Assembly (NCBI GenBank): GCA_009746045.1
Contig: RPFO01000059.1
Location: 2,650,068 to 2,714,067, forward strand
From: Mesostigma viride
Lineage: Eukaryota; Streptophyta; Mesostigmatophyceae; Mesostigmatales; Mesostigmataceae
DNA: 64,000 nucleotides
Reading direction: 5' to 3'
The translations under genes were made by a program, and so were the position numbers. Below, one piece after another: positions 11,493 to 21,502 of this stretch (within the stretch, counting starts at the first letter, position 1; every line of letters starts with the position of its first letter). Below the pieces are notes generated by a model. It worked only from the letters and a program-made list of their open reading frames with translations. It made no database searches and had not been told where the DNA came from.

Positions 11493-13943
11493 CTAATGGC
11501 CATCCGTCTGGTAGGTACCACGGGAGGCCAGCAGGACATCCAGGTACGCCTGGTAGTGAGACACATCCTCAGCATTGTCGTGCCTATCTACAGTGAGGAA
11601 AACATCGGCCCACACGCCGTCAGGGAAAAGACCCAGGAAGGCCCAGTAATACCTATGCTGCGTAAGAACGACCTGGCCCCGGGCCCAGTCCAGGAAACCA
11701 CAGGCAAAGAGGCGTAGGAAAGGCTCTACCGCGATCAGGCAGAGAGCCCGCAGGAGCAGGCGATGGTACCGGATCCGAGGGCGCATACCCGTCGGGAAAA
11801 ACAAATCTACCAAGGGCTCCACGTTGGACGGCCACAACCTAATCTGCCGAATCTCACGGGAGCGCCACCGACGGGCACACTGTCGCGACCCGAACGTCTC
11901 GAGGTAGTCGCTAGCCCGAGGAGGAGGATGACCCCGCGAGTCCAAACCCTGGCCCGGGATGGGCGCTGGACGACGGGCATCCCACTCTAGGATGGGCTGA
12001 AGGACCGTGCTGTACGTGGCACCCGGCACCGCAGGAAACTCTACCGTAAGGGCATCTGAGGCCGTAATGCCCAGAGGCGGAGGGTAAGCCCACTGGAACC
12101 CGCCGTAGGTGTCCAAGTCATTGTGGCGCCTAGCCCAGCGATACAGGACGCGCCGCACCAGGATCTCACCCTGGAACACCGGATCAGCTAAAATAACCAT
12201 GTCGAAAGGAGGCCGATCAGTCTCAACTGGTAGGCCACGGTCCCGCGGCGCCCGACACACCTGGGAGAACCCGTAGGACATGGGCGAAATGGCAAGCTCG
12301 GCGGAGGCGCGCGGCAGGTCACACTGGCGGCAGGCGAGCGCAGACATACCATACCCAAAGACAGGCGTGTCGCGCGACTCCGGAGTCGCATGCACCACAG
12401 AAGGGGCCCGATCCCGATCGCCCTCTGACAACTCCCGAAGGGAATCGGCAGCACGGGTGGCGCGCGGGTCAGCGCCACTGGACCGAACAACCGCGGCCAA
12501 AGATCGCGGGGCCGAAGGGACAGGGGCCGACGAAGGGGTAGGAACCGGCACAGACGCAGACGGCGCCGGTACAACAGGGGGCCGCGTCGGACCCGATGCC
12601 GCAGGGGGACGCGACGGACCTGCCTCCGCAACTGGCGCGCCGGTCTCTGGGGGCGGAGCACCACCAGGCCACATGTTGAAAATAGGGCCCGTGGGGACAG
12701 GCAAACCGGCATACGACTGGTTACCGTCCAAGCTCCAGTCAGGCACCGGGATCCTCTGCGGAGGACCGCCCTCCCAAAGCCTGGGAAGACCGCCCGGGTC
12801 GCTGAAGAAACCCCGCGAGGGCGGCGCTGACGTGGTGGGCGGCTCGGACGCGGCGGCGACGGGCGCGGCCGCTGGGACGGTGGACTCGCGCCGAGGCACA
12901 GGTACGTCAGTAGCAGGCGCAGAGGTAACCGAAGGCGTAGGAGCCGCAGCAACAGAGGGAGCCACAGCCGCCGAGGGCTCGCGCGGCCCAGACGGACCCG
13001 TAGACGCCGAGGCGACCGAAGGGGAAGGGGACACAGCTGCGGCAGACACCCCACCTGGCGTGGCTGGAGCGTGCGCCTGGGCCGCCATGAAGGCCCCGAA
13101 GGCCGCCGTCAGGGACTGGATCTGCGCCTGCATCGCAGAAACTGTCGCCGCAAGAGGATCAGGCTCACGACCAGAGCCCGAAGGGGTAGGCTCCACCGAT
13201 GCGCACAGGACCGACCTCGGTGAAGACGGGACAGGGGAAGGCGCCGACACTGAAGAGGAGGACGCCGCAGGGGAGGCCGAATACTCAGGGGAATACTGTG
13301 CCTCTACCGGCGCGTCCGTAGGGGTAGGGTCGCCCAATCCTACGCCCGCGTTCTGGTCTGCTATCTCCATGAACTCTACGGCCCGTAAAAGGTCGCAGGG
13401 GTTCTCATCCATTTCCGCATCACCCTCGGCCGGAAGCCAGGGGAACACATCCCGTAGGCAGGAGCGGCCCACAGGGGTAGAAAGGTAGGAAAACACCCTG
13501 GGGCACTGGAGAATCGCAGCTATCTGTCCCAGGGCTGGACAGCTGGAGCCACATTCTAGCAAACAGTGGCCGGCATCGTCGAACCCGTGCAAAACAAGCT
13601 GATGCGGTTCAGCAGGGGAAGGACCGTACCACGTGACCCCGAAGAGAGCCGCCCTGACTATGCCCGAATGCTGGGCCTGGAGGGCCGGATGCACGACGCC
13701 ACCCGGGAAACTGGACCGTGACACCCAACGGCCCGGAAGGGCCTCGAAGTACAGCTCAGGGTCCGGTAGGGGCAGGGACGGCAGCGGGCTCTCAGCCGGA
13801 GGGGTAGGCTCTGACATGACGGCTGCGGAGGGGAGGGGACAACCAACCACCCGTCGACAGCAGACATAACATAAGAGAGGAGAAGGCCTACAACTAGAGC
13901 TTGTGCAGGGTTTTATATTCCTGCAGCAGGCGACTACACCCAT
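11493..13943 (-). CDS. Gypsy-B ORF3, unknown protein downstream of pol (copy 1)
   Basis: 816 codons from the first ATG. The more likely start is the Met at residue 43 (13817, MSEPTPPAES), which lies just after the pol stop and has a better context. N-terminal about 150 residues: a compact region with conserved Cys, Trp and Gly (ALFGVTWYGPSPAEP). Middle: long Pro/Ala/Ser-rich linker with a short predicted helix (MQAQIQSLTAAFGAFMAAQA). C-terminal about 270 residues: a folded-looking region rich in Arg, Trp and Tyr (RYYWAFLGLFPDGVWADVFL). I see no transmembrane segment or signal peptide, so it does not look like an envelope protein despite sitting at the env position. Open in both full copies. 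Function unknown. Confidence 0.72.
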   Translation of the reverse strand: MGVVACCRNIKPCTSSSCRPSPLLCYVCCRRVVGCPLPSAAVMSEPTPPAESPLPSLPLPDPELYFEALPGRWVSRSSFPGGVVHPALQAQHSGIVRAALFGVTWYGPSPAEPHQLVLHGFDDAGHCLLECGSSCPALGQIAAILQCPRVFSYLSTPVGRSCLRDVFPWLPAEGDAEMDENPCDLLRAVEFMEIADQNAGVGLGDPTPTDAPVEAQYSPEYSASPAASSSSVSAPSPVPSSPRSVLCASVEPTPSGSGREPDPLAATVSAMQAQIQSLTAAFGAFMAAQAHAPATPGGVSAAAVSPSPSVASASTGPSGPREPSAAVAPSVAAAPTPSVTSAPATDVPVPRRESTVPAAAPVAAASEPPTTSAPPSRGFFSDPGGLPRLWEGGPPQRIPVPDWSLDGNQSYAGLPVPTGPIFNMWPGGAPPPETGAPVAEAGPSRPPAASGPTRPPVVPAPSASVPVPTPSSAPVPSAPRSLAAVVRSSGADPRATRAADSLRELSEGDRDRAPSVVHATPESRDTPVFGYGMSALACRQCDLPRASAELAISPMSYGFSQVCRAPRDRGLPVETDRPPFDMVILADPVFQGEILVRRVLYRWARRHNDLDTYGGFQWAYPPPLGITASDALTVEFPAVPGATYSTVLQPILEWDARRPAPIPGQGLDSRGHPPPRASDYLETFGSRQCARRWRSREIRQIRLWPSNVEPLVDLFFPTGMRPRIRYHRLLLRALCLIAVEPFLRLFACGFLDWARGQVVLTQHRYYWAFLGLFPDGVWADVFLTVDRHDNAEDVSHYQAYLDVLLASRGTYQTDGH

Positions 13944-14855
13944 CTAGCTCACTCTCCGTATACCAAACCTTATCTACTTCACTACGAGCATACATCCACT
14001 TCACTTTATACTGACGCTGGGTACCGCGGCCCTTTTTGATATCTCTATGGGCCACGATGCTTTCTACTTCGTCTTCTACTTCCCCAGTGTCAGGGTTATG
14101 CTCTAAAGGGGCAGGCGCTAGCTCTCTACCAGCGAACGTACTAGGGTGGTACAGTTTCAGCTGGCTCCTATGGAAGGTGTTCGAATGTGTCTGCCAAGAG
14201 GTAGGGATATCGACTTTATATAGGAAATTTCCTACTCTAGACAAAACATGGAAGGGTCCTAAGAAGGCGGGCCTAAGTTTGACCTTAAGTTCTGCTTCAA
14301 ACTTATGAGCAAAACGGCCAACACGGGGGCCTTCTACTAATACTAGATCTCCTATTTCTATCTCAGGTGCTCTTCTATCTAAGGAGGCACGCAACCTAGC
14401 AAGGTACTTAGACTGAGCTTTTTGGTACCCTGAGATCGCGTGGTCATGAGCAGTTTTCATTCTATCTAGTAAGGACTGTACACCTTCTACAGTATCTCGG
14501 GACACATCATCCTTGTCCCGTAGAGGACTAGCTAAGAGAGAGGTAGGGGTAAGGGGCTGTCTACCAGTATCTAGGAAGAAGGGCGTATATCCATGCGCAG
14601 CCTGGGGGCAATTGTTGAGGGAGAATTCTACTAAACATAAATAATCCTCCCAATCACTTCCCGAGCCTTTCACATAGTGCCTAAGCGCTTCTTCCACTAC
14701 CCTATTAAGACGCTCTACTAAATGAGAGGAAGAGGAGTGGTAGGCAGTACCGTAGGTAACCTTGGTACCGATGGCAGCGAAAAACTGCTGCCAAAAATCT
14801 GAGGTAAATAACTTATCCTTATCACTAATAAACTGCCTACTCAAACCATGATATC
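13894..14855 (-). pseudogene. Gypsy-B copy 1 integrase C-terminal half with chromodomain (cut by Gypsy-MT)
   Basis: Continues the integrase core from the second catalytic Asp (FISDKDKLF) and the Glu (HLVERLNR), through a GPF module (FLGPFHVL), to a chromodomain-like end (YKVKWMY and LLQEYKTLH). Its N-terminal half is 18 kb away at 33067-33813, separated by Gypsy-MT with TSD TGTA. The chromodomain marks the element as a chromovirus; such domains bind modified histone tails and bias insertion to heterochromatin. Confidence 0.85.
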
Positions 14856-14859
14856 TGTA

Positions 14860-15998
14860 TGTCACGGACGCGCGCTATGTCATCCGGGCGCCCACTATGC
14901 ACAAGACCGGTGACGTGCGCAAGGAATTTGTCTTCTACGCATTTTCGACAAAGGCTAGTGACCGGGGGGGGACACTAGCACTTGCAGCATAAGAGCGGAC
15001 GAAAGTGTACGTGCACGCGCGCCGGGCCAGGCACAGCTGGGCGCGCAGCACTGACTTGAGCGGACGGCAGCACAAGTGTGCAGCGTCGAGAGGATCATAC
15101 GCGTGTTAGTGGACAGCTGGAGCTGAAGCTGGACTGCTGGACTTCAACAGCGCCGAGGCTATTGACAGGCCAGGTGTCTTTGTGGTGTAGAATAGCGGGT
15201 CAACGTTATGAGGACTGGACAGAAAATGGAAAAGGACAATTTGCGGTGCGGAGCCAGATCGCTGGAATGAATGCGAAATCGCTGGCAGCCCTAAAAAGGG
15301 ATTTCTTCTAGAAAGGAACGATTAGACGCAATGTTTGCTGGGCCACTCACACGCAAGGTGTGAGCGTGCAGATTGTCTGAAGGATATTATGCTTCGACCT
15401 TGCTGGACGTGACTCAATGTCGGACATTCCCAGGGACAGAAATGCCGGAGCCTCTAGGAGATGAGATCGGCAACAGGGTAGCAATTTAGATTTGTCGGGA
15501 TGCCTTCCTGCTTTTGTTGGCATGTGTGGTAGAAAGCCAGGACGGCAACTGGAATGCGGTTTCTATTCGCATGGTTCAGGCAGCAAGATAGTTTTGGCAT
15601 TCCTGGCTGGACTGACAAGTGTGGCGTGTGTCATGCGTGTGGCATGACGAATGGTTTGGTTCATAGTCGAAGAGGACTCTCACGCAGCGTGTAGTCTCTT
15701 CGAGTCTCTCGTTAGTGGCCTTCGTGTTTCTCCCTTTCCTTGGGAGCAAGGCCGGTAGCATGTCATGGAGCGCTGCCTAACTGCGGGCTCGTGAGCATGG
15801 AGTGCATCGATATTGAGACTATCAACGTGTTGTAATTGTATTAACTTTCTCAATAAACTCCGCATGTGCGGCTTCATCATCAGACTGTGCAAAGTATGTG
15901 TTTTGAAAGCATTATTCTATAGCAGGGGAGGCAATAAGGTGGTTATCAGGCACGAGGGACAGTTCCTTGTCCTCGGCTGAGAGCCCTCCTTTCTTTAC
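14860..15998 (+). repeat. Gypsy-MT repeat A1 (5' LTR equivalent, 1139 bp)
   Basis: Matches A2 nearly base for base over its whole length. Differences seen include a G8/G7 run near 14964 and 24413, tagtcga versus tagccga, and gtattaac versus gtataaac. It lacks the 141-bp B segment that completes the 3' end. A 77-codon frame at 15078-15311 is identical in A2 but has no coding signature. Confidence 0.88.
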
Positions 15999-16011
15999 TC
16001 GAAGAGACTAC
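15691..16011 (+). promoter_or_regulatory. Self-priming site of Gypsy-MT: 15-nt complementarity between the LTR and the primer-binding position
   Basis: gtagtctcttcgagt at 15691-15705 is the exact reverse complement of actcgaagagactac at 15997-16011, which begins at the repeat/leader boundary where a primer-binding site belongs. No TGG-type tRNA site is present there. In the Tf1/sushi group the first bases of the mRNA pair with the primer site and prime reverse transcription; by analogy the transcript would start near 15691. A short hairpin (gactac-ccg-gtagtc) overlaps the site. Confidence 0.6.
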
Positions 16012-16322
16012 CCGGTAGTCTGCTTCCTTCTGTTCGAAGCCAAGACGTTGGCTTTAGTGTTTAGCAACCATCAGCAGTACAGGGAACGGCCTGGCTGACA
16101 GTTTGTAAAGGAAGTGTCTTGAGACAGATTTTAAGAAAATAGAACTAGCCAGAATTTGCTGGCTCTTGTCTTTTTCTGGCAGGCTAGTCGAGTCGTTATC
16201 CTTGACACCTGTTATAAAGCCTTTGGTTGTTGCTTCTTCTCAGCGAAACCTAGGCTTGTTGGTTCTTGTTTTGCCCATCGGTCAGCTGGTGCATGCCACT
16301 GACGCGAGCGCAGACTCGAGCC
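16012..16322 (+). other. 5' leader of Gypsy-MT
   Basis: Untranslated region between the putative primer site and gag. No ORF of note. An earlier in-frame ATG lies at 16293, but the ATG at 16323 has the better context (GCCATGG). Confidence 0.6.
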
Positions 16323-18101
16323 ATGGCAGATGCAAATAGAGCAGATGCCGACACGTCCGCTCCGGGGTCGAATGGCGGGATTCCTCCCGCCGTACCCGCA
16401 GTGGGTGAGAGTCGCGACCAAGAAGCGCCGCTGAGTATGGTGGCGCTGTTCGCGCAGATGCAAGCGCAGATGCAGCAACAGTCGCAACAGTTGCAGCAGC
16501 AATTGGCGCTGCAGATGCGGGAAGTGACCGACAGATTGGTGGCCGTAGAGGGTCGTCATCTGCAGTCCACACCATGGGACGGGCAGGCATCGATGCCGGG
16601 CCCCAGTGGTGTTGCCGCGGAGCCGAGGGAGCGGGACCAGCCGCCAACCTCAGGTAATGCGGCGGGAAGGGCTTCGATGGAACCGGGGGTTTTGGCTGGG
16701 TCGCTAACCCAACACGACTTGCTTGGTGAGGCGGATGGTCAGCCACGGGGCGAGTATACGCTGGCGCCCAGGCGCCTGCCTTTCGATCAAGCGCGAGACG
16801 GATTGCACGAGGAGAACGGGGCAGGGCTGGCGCGCGCGATGGACCCACACAGGGGTGCACCAGGACGCATGCTGCCAGGCGGGGCCTCAATTCCGTTTGG
16901 GCGAGGCGGTGGGGCGCTGACCGGCGGGTCGACTGCACGGTGGTCAAGTGTGCCAATCGGGCGCATTCCGCCCATGGAGGACATAACCACGCCGCTGGCT
17001 TTCCGAGTACGGGAGGCAGCACGACCAAGCACGCTGGCGCAGGGACGCGCAGCTCAGCGACCGCCGGAGGATGCCGATGGGGTGCAGTACCCGCAAAGGG
17101 TGCGCCTCATACCGGAAGGCGCGAAGATGCCCACCCTACCACGGGTGGACATGCGCGAGAAGTTCTCCACAACCGGCAATCTGGCCACGCTGGCGCAGGC
17201 CTACAACGCGTACAAGTCATGGATTGATCTGCAATACATGACTACGCAAGGCGCTGTAATGCATGAGTTTGTGATGAACAACATGCATTTTTTCTTTCAC
17301 GGCCTTACGCTGAGGCGAGTGGCTAGGCTGGTGGAGCAGTGGAGAGAGGTCTCGCTGTACACGCGTCACACGGACGTGTGGTTCGGCTTCGACGGGCGTG
17401 GCCAGCCCGACTATGACAACATCATGTATGGTGTCGACCCTGCCGAGGAACTGTGGGGCCTCCTTCGCCAGGAATACCCGGTGGAGACCATCAAGGCAGA
17501 GCGTGAGTGGCGCAGTTTCAAGATAGCCGAGGGTGAAACCCCGGAGCAATCTTACGAGCGCCTCATGGAGTTCGCCGGCGAAGTGGAGGACTGGTCCGAA
17601 AAGCTGGCGTGTCAGAAATGGCTGCAAGCGCTAGGCTCCAAGGAGATGGAGCTGCCCACGCCGCCCAACGGCCAGCCGTGGCGATTGCGGTCACTGTGCA
17701 TTGAGGTCAGGGCCATGATGCGACGACACGCGCAAGGCCGGATCTCGGTAAGCACGGTGGTGGCCGAGCTGCAGGCCAAGGTCGACGCGCTGACCAAGGC
17801 CAAGTCGGGTGAGTCGTCTGCCACAAGACAAGCGCGCCCGCAAGGCGGCCACGGTGCTAGCAGGAACCAAGGGGGGTCTCGCAACGCCTCATCGCATGAT
17901 GCAACCCAGGGTAACGCCGCTGGCGGCAACAAAGACGCTGCCGCCCCGACGCGAGCTGGGGGGGCACGTCCTCACAGACGGGTACTAGGACGGATGCGCG
18001 CAAATCGGGCTGCTTCCTTTGCGACAAGGATGGGCACCTTAGTCGCGAGTGTCCAAGCCGCTGCACGAAGCCGCATGGGGCAGACACGAAGTGGCACCTG
18101 A
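16323..18101 (+). CDS. gag: Gypsy-MT gag (capsid/nucleocapsid)
   Basis: 592 residues from the ATG in GCCATGG. A Gln-rich coiled coil (MQAQMQQQSQQLQQQ) is followed by a proline-rich linker and a helical capsid-like region (about residues 270-500, FRVREAA to VEAEWRS-like motifs such as EREWRSFK). The CCHC zinc knuckle (CFLCDKDGHLSREC, about 18011-18052) is not in this frame. It lies in the -1 frame, the frame of the downstream pol ORF, and the shift point is a G7 run at 17958-17964. The gag stop and the next ATG overlap as TGATG at 18099-18103. So either a -1 frameshift joins gag to knuckle-protease-pol, or one G is missing from the assembly. Confidence 0.8.
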   Translation: MADANRADADTSAPGSNGGIPPAVPAVGESRDQEAPLSMVALFAQMQAQMQQQSQQLQQQLALQMREVTDRLVAVEGRHLQSTPWDGQASMPGPSGVAAEPRERDQPPTSGNAAGRASMEPGVLAGSLTQHDLLGEADGQPRGEYTLAPRRLPFDQARDGLHEENGAGLARAMDPHRGAPGRMLPGGASIPFGRGGGALTGGSTARWSSVPIGRIPPMEDITTPLAFRVREAARPSTLAQGRAAQRPPEDADGVQYPQRVRLIPEGAKMPTLPRVDMREKFSTTGNLATLAQAYNAYKSWIDLQYMTTQGAVMHEFVMNNMHFFFHGLTLRRVARLVEQWREVSLYTRHTDVWFGFDGRGQPDYDNIMYGVDPAEELWGLLRQEYPVETIKAEREWRSFKIAEGETPEQSYERLMEFAGEVEDWSEKLACQKWLQALGSKEMELPTPPNGQPWRLRSLCIEVRAMMRRHAQGRISVSTVVAELQAKVDALTKAKSGESSATRQARPQGGHGASRNQGGSRNASSHDATQGNAAGGNKDAAAPTRAGGARPHRRVLGRMRANRAASFATRMGTLVASVQAAARSRMGQTRSGT

Positions 18102-21100
18102 TGAACAAGTGTCCAGCCGCGGGCATCAAGACGGTCCACTTCGCCGAGATGGCGGGCAAGACCGACTCGATGGAAGCCCAGGTGGCTGCCATCAAGCATG
18201 GTGAGGAGGCGACGGCGCCCCCCAACCAATTCGAGACGGTGTACCGGGAGGACCCATTCTGGGCGCCCATGCCGGGTGACGTCGAGATCAACGCTGCGGA
18301 GGCTACCAAAGGCAAGCAGGCACGCAGCCCGCTTTCTTTTCAGCAGGCACCCATGTTGCCTGCCGGGCAGTTGCCCGCGTCCTTTTCCATGCCGCTGGCT
18401 GGGGTGCAATCTGCTTTTGAGCATGCGAACCCTGCTGGGCTGGAGCAGCGTAGGCGATTGGCGCCTGTGTACCCAATGCCGTTCATTGTGGACGTACCCA
18501 TGTTTTCAGCACGGCAGGTGGTCGACACCTTCGGGCAGAAGGGGGTTGAGTGGCTGGGGTCGGTTGTGTCCGAGATCCAGTTGTTCGCAGATGGGCATGA
18601 TGTGCGCACCTTGCGCAATTCTGAGTCCGTCACCTACGGGCGCCAGCCGGTAGAAGCCGCAGTGCCCGTGGTGCAAGCGGGAGTGGTCAGCACAAGTAGC
18701 CAGCAGCGCACTAGTGCAGTCCCCCAGGTTCCCACGGTGGTTCCATACCCCAATGGTGAGCCGTCCATGGCGTTCCAAGCAGTTGGAGCCTGTGGAGATG
18801 TATGGAGCGACATGGTGACATGTCCGTTGGTTGGCGCAGTCAAGCTTGATAGCGGTGCTCAGCCGCTAGTCATCAGCACGGACTTGGCCACCATGCTGAA
18901 CCTGACCTACGAGAACGGTGGCTTAGTGGAAAGCCCCGTGTCTGTGTCAGGTTGGCAGGGTCCGGCTAGTAAGCCGTACGCTATGACGGCGGTTAAAGTC
19001 AACGTGATTTTCAATCCGTTGCGCGCCTCTAGCATGACCACCGTGTCCGCGTATGCGCTGGTGGTCAACAAGTGTGGATATTCCGCACTACTCGGGGTGG
19101 ATGTCCTTGCTCGCGCCATGGTTCAGGTGGACTATAGGGCGGAGGAGGCATCTTACATCCCTGATTGGGATGGGGCTGGCCTGAAGCGGGCCAGCGTGCC
19201 GGTCTCATGCTTCAGTTCTTCAGCCGGGGCTGCACGCCTCAACCCTTCCGCGGCTGCGGGCGTGGTGGAGGTCAGCATGGTGGAGGTACGGGCGGCGGGC
19301 TCATCGGCGTGGGACAAGCATCGGACGGTGCTGCCCCAGCCAACGGCGAGCATTGCCAAGATGCGCACGCAGTGGTCGCTGGATGCTGTGACGTCCACGC
19401 GGCAGCTGGCTATGCGCAAGCGGGTAACTGAAGCCGTCATCACCATTCCTCAGATGGCCAGCCATGGCCTCACTTTGCTGCAACCGGGTGTCTCGGAGGC
19501 CCAAGGTAATTTTTCTGCTGCAATCTTACCGCAGGCCCCTGATTTTGCCAAGGGTGCGGTAGTGTTGGAACTGTTTGCGGGGATCGGAGGGGGCATTGCA
19601 GGCTTTTTGGCCGCAGGCGGCGTGTGCCGTAAACTCATCGCGGTAGAGCCATCGCACAAGGCGCGTCAGGTGTACTTCAGTCACTGTGGCGTGTTGTCGC
19701 GAGAGTATCCCGCGCAGTTTCCGCCATCAGCATGGCGTGACCCGTTTGGGGAATGTCCTCAAGATATCCGAGCCATCGGTGAGGTGCAGGTGCAGCAGTT
19801 GTTGCGCAGGCATCATGCCATCGACTTGGTAATTGCGGGTTGGGAGTGCCAGGGCCTGAGCCAGGCAGGGCAAGGGCGGGGGCTAGCCGATCCGCGTAGC
19901 GCGCTGTTCTGGGAACTGTTGCGTGTGGTGGGACTGTTGCAGTCGCGTCAGCCCCATCCGCCTGCGTATCTGTTTGAGAACGTTGTGGCGGGTGACAGCC
20001 CACATCAGGCGGTGCGGGAGGACTGGGCTACAATCGTGGCACTCCTGGGGGAGCCCATCGTGTGTGACAACGCAGGGCTGGGTGGGCTCACGCATCGTTT
20101 GCGTGCCTATTGGACCAACGTGGCGTGTGCGACCGATGTGCAGGCGGTCTTGGGGGCCGTAGCAAGGCAGCATCCGAGTGTGTCTGCGGAGGTAGCATTG
20201 CCTTCCCACCTAGTCACGCAGAAGGTGGATAGCGAGGATCGCCCACCGTATGCACGCGTCAACCGGGTCGGGAGCCCCATGTGTGCACTGCCGACCCTGG
20301 TCAGTTACCAAGGGTCGACAGCATACCGTGATCGGGGTAAGGGTCTCGTTTGGGACACTACCACCGGTCTGTTGGTGCAGCCACCCGCAGAATTTCGTGA
20401 GGCCAGCATGGGTTTTCATGTCGGGGCCTCGGCGCTGCCGGGCGTGCTCGAGAGTGAGCGCTGGTCTTTGATAGGCCAGGCTATGTCGGTGTTGCAGGTC
20501 GGGTATGTGCTGCTTGCATCGGTTGCCGTGCGCCAGTCTGGGGGGGCGTCCCCAGCCAATCCGCCTCAGCAGGTTGAGGCGCGCGCAGCCAAACTGAAGC
20601 GCCCTGCAGCGACGGGGACTTCATCAGCATGGGGGTGGCGTCTGCGACAGGTGTGGACTATCATTCTCATGACCGCCCTGCTGACCAGCACCGTGCTGGC
20701 CGGCGAGCCCACGCTGCATCGGGTAATACACCGTGCGGCACGCGAGGCTCCGGCGGTGGGTGTCACACCAGGCGTGGCAGCCTTTTCCTTGTTCCACGAC
20801 GATGCGGCTAGGGCGCCGCATCTTGAGGCACATGCGGTAGCTGTGGGTGATCCCGCGGATACGCACCCCTGGGCTATTGGCGAACACCTTTCTGATGCGC
20901 AGCGCTCAGCCATGCTAAAGTGGCTAGGCACTGCAAGGGGGGCCTTCGCTTTCACAAGTGATGAACTGGGGTGTTTCAATGGTGGGACCATGCGTGTTCC
21001 ATTGGACACTGACACCCCTTTGTTCCGACGCCAGCATCGCCTGAGTCAGGCCGAGTTGGATTTTGTAGCCGAGCAATGCAAGGAGTTAGAGGATGCCGGT

Positions 21101-21502
21101 ATCATCAGGCAATCTTCCTCCAGCTATGCCGCTGCCGTTGTCGTTGCGCCCAAGAAGGACGCTATCACCGGGGCATGGACGGGTATGCGCATGGCCACCG
21201 ATCTGCGGTTGCTGAATGCACACACACCCGTGGACCGTTACCCCATGCCACGTGTGGATGATGTCCTGGATAAGATATCTCCTCATGTGAAGTTTGTGTC
21301 CTCGCTGGACCTGCGTAGCGGCTTTCATCAGATCGCAGTTGCGCCGGAGGATCAGCGGAAGCTTGCATTCTGGGGGGGGGCAATTTGTATGAGTGGGTGC
21401 GCATGCCCTTTGGGCACCGCAACGCTAGTGCTGTTTTCCAACGAGCTATGGACAAAGTGCTTGCAGGTCTTCCTTTCGCCGCTTGTTACATTGATGATGT
21501 AA
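18101..21502 (+). CDS. pol: Gypsy-MT pol, part 1: protease, C5-cytosine DNA methyltransferase, RT N-terminal half
   Basis: Residues counted from the ATG at 18101, though the open frame extends upstream through the zinc knuckle. Protease: LDSGAQP (Asp about 250) and LLGVDVL (about 331). Methyltransferase about 485-800: motif I LELFAGIGGG; motif IV WECQGLSQAG with Cys 583 (Pro of the usual PCQ replaced by Glu); motif VI FENVV; motif VIII HRLRAYW; late motifs REASMGF and LIGQAMSV. So all landmarks, including the catalytic Cys and the ENV Glu, are present. A hydrophobic stretch (VWTIILMTALLTSTVLAG, about 850-868) follows, then the RT fingers/palm (SSLDLRSGFHQI). The frame leaves the RT at a G9 run (21372-21380); the tail after it is out of frame. 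Retroelement-borne DNMTs are known from dinoflagellates and charophytes. Confidence 0.88.
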   Translation: MNKCPAAGIKTVHFAEMAGKTDSMEAQVAAIKHGEEATAPPNQFETVYREDPFWAPMPGDVEINAAEATKGKQARSPLSFQQAPMLPAGQLPASFSMPLAGVQSAFEHANPAGLEQRRRLAPVYPMPFIVDVPMFSARQVVDTFGQKGVEWLGSVVSEIQLFADGHDVRTLRNSESVTYGRQPVEAAVPVVQAGVVSTSSQQRTSAVPQVPTVVPYPNGEPSMAFQAVGACGDVWSDMVTCPLVGAVKLDSGAQPLVISTDLATMLNLTYENGGLVESPVSVSGWQGPASKPYAMTAVKVNVIFNPLRASSMTTVSAYALVVNKCGYSALLGVDVLARAMVQVDYRAEEASYIPDWDGAGLKRASVPVSCFSSSAGAARLNPSAAAGVVEVSMVEVRAAGSSAWDKHRTVLPQPTASIAKMRTQWSLDAVTSTRQLAMRKRVTEAVITIPQMASHGLTLLQPGVSEAQGNFSAAILPQAPDFAKGAVVLELFAGIGGGIAGFLAAGGVCRKLIAVEPSHKARQVYFSHCGVLSREYPAQFPPSAWRDPFGECPQDIRAIGEVQVQQLLRRHHAIDLVIAGWECQGLSQAGQGRGLADPRSALFWELLRVVGLLQSRQPHPPAYLFENVVAGDSPHQAVREDWATIVALLGEPIVCDNAGLGGLTHRLRAYWTNVACATDVQAVLGAVARQHPSVSAEVALPSHLVTQKVDSEDRPPYARVNRVGSPMCALPTLVSYQGSTAYRDRGKGLVWDTTTGLLVQPPAEFREASMGFHVGASALPGVLESERWSLIGQAMSVLQVGYVLLASVAVRQSGGASPANPPQQVEARAAKLKRPAATGTSSAWGWRLRQVWTIILMTALLTSTVLAGEPTLHRVIHRAAREAPAVGVTPGVAAFSLFHDDAARAPHLEAHAVAVGDPADTHPWAIGEHLSDAQRSAMLKWLGTARGAFAFTSDELGCFNGGTMRVPLDTDTPLFRRQHRLSQAELDFVAEQCKELEDAGIIRQSSSSYAAAVVVAPKKDAITGAWTGMRMATDLRLLNAHTPVDRYPMPRVDDVLDKISPHVKFVSSLDLRSGFHQIAVAPEDQRKLAFWGGAICMSGCACPLGTATLVLFSNELWTKCLQVFLSPLVTLMM

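Noticed and set aside
12188-13488. Long frames on both strands over ORF3 (also 55531-56942)
   Set aside because: They are shadows of the Pro/Ala/Ser-rich linker of ORF3; they lack folded-looking conserved regions and differ in length between copies.
15078-15311. 77-codon frame present twice (also 24527-24760)
   Set aside because: It lies within the duplicated Gypsy-MT A repeat; identity reflects repeat identity, and no domain or start context is seen.
20648-20706. Separate host gene starting with a signal peptide inside Gypsy-MT
   Set aside because: The frame is continuous with methyltransferase upstream and RT downstream, with no splice or promoter signals.
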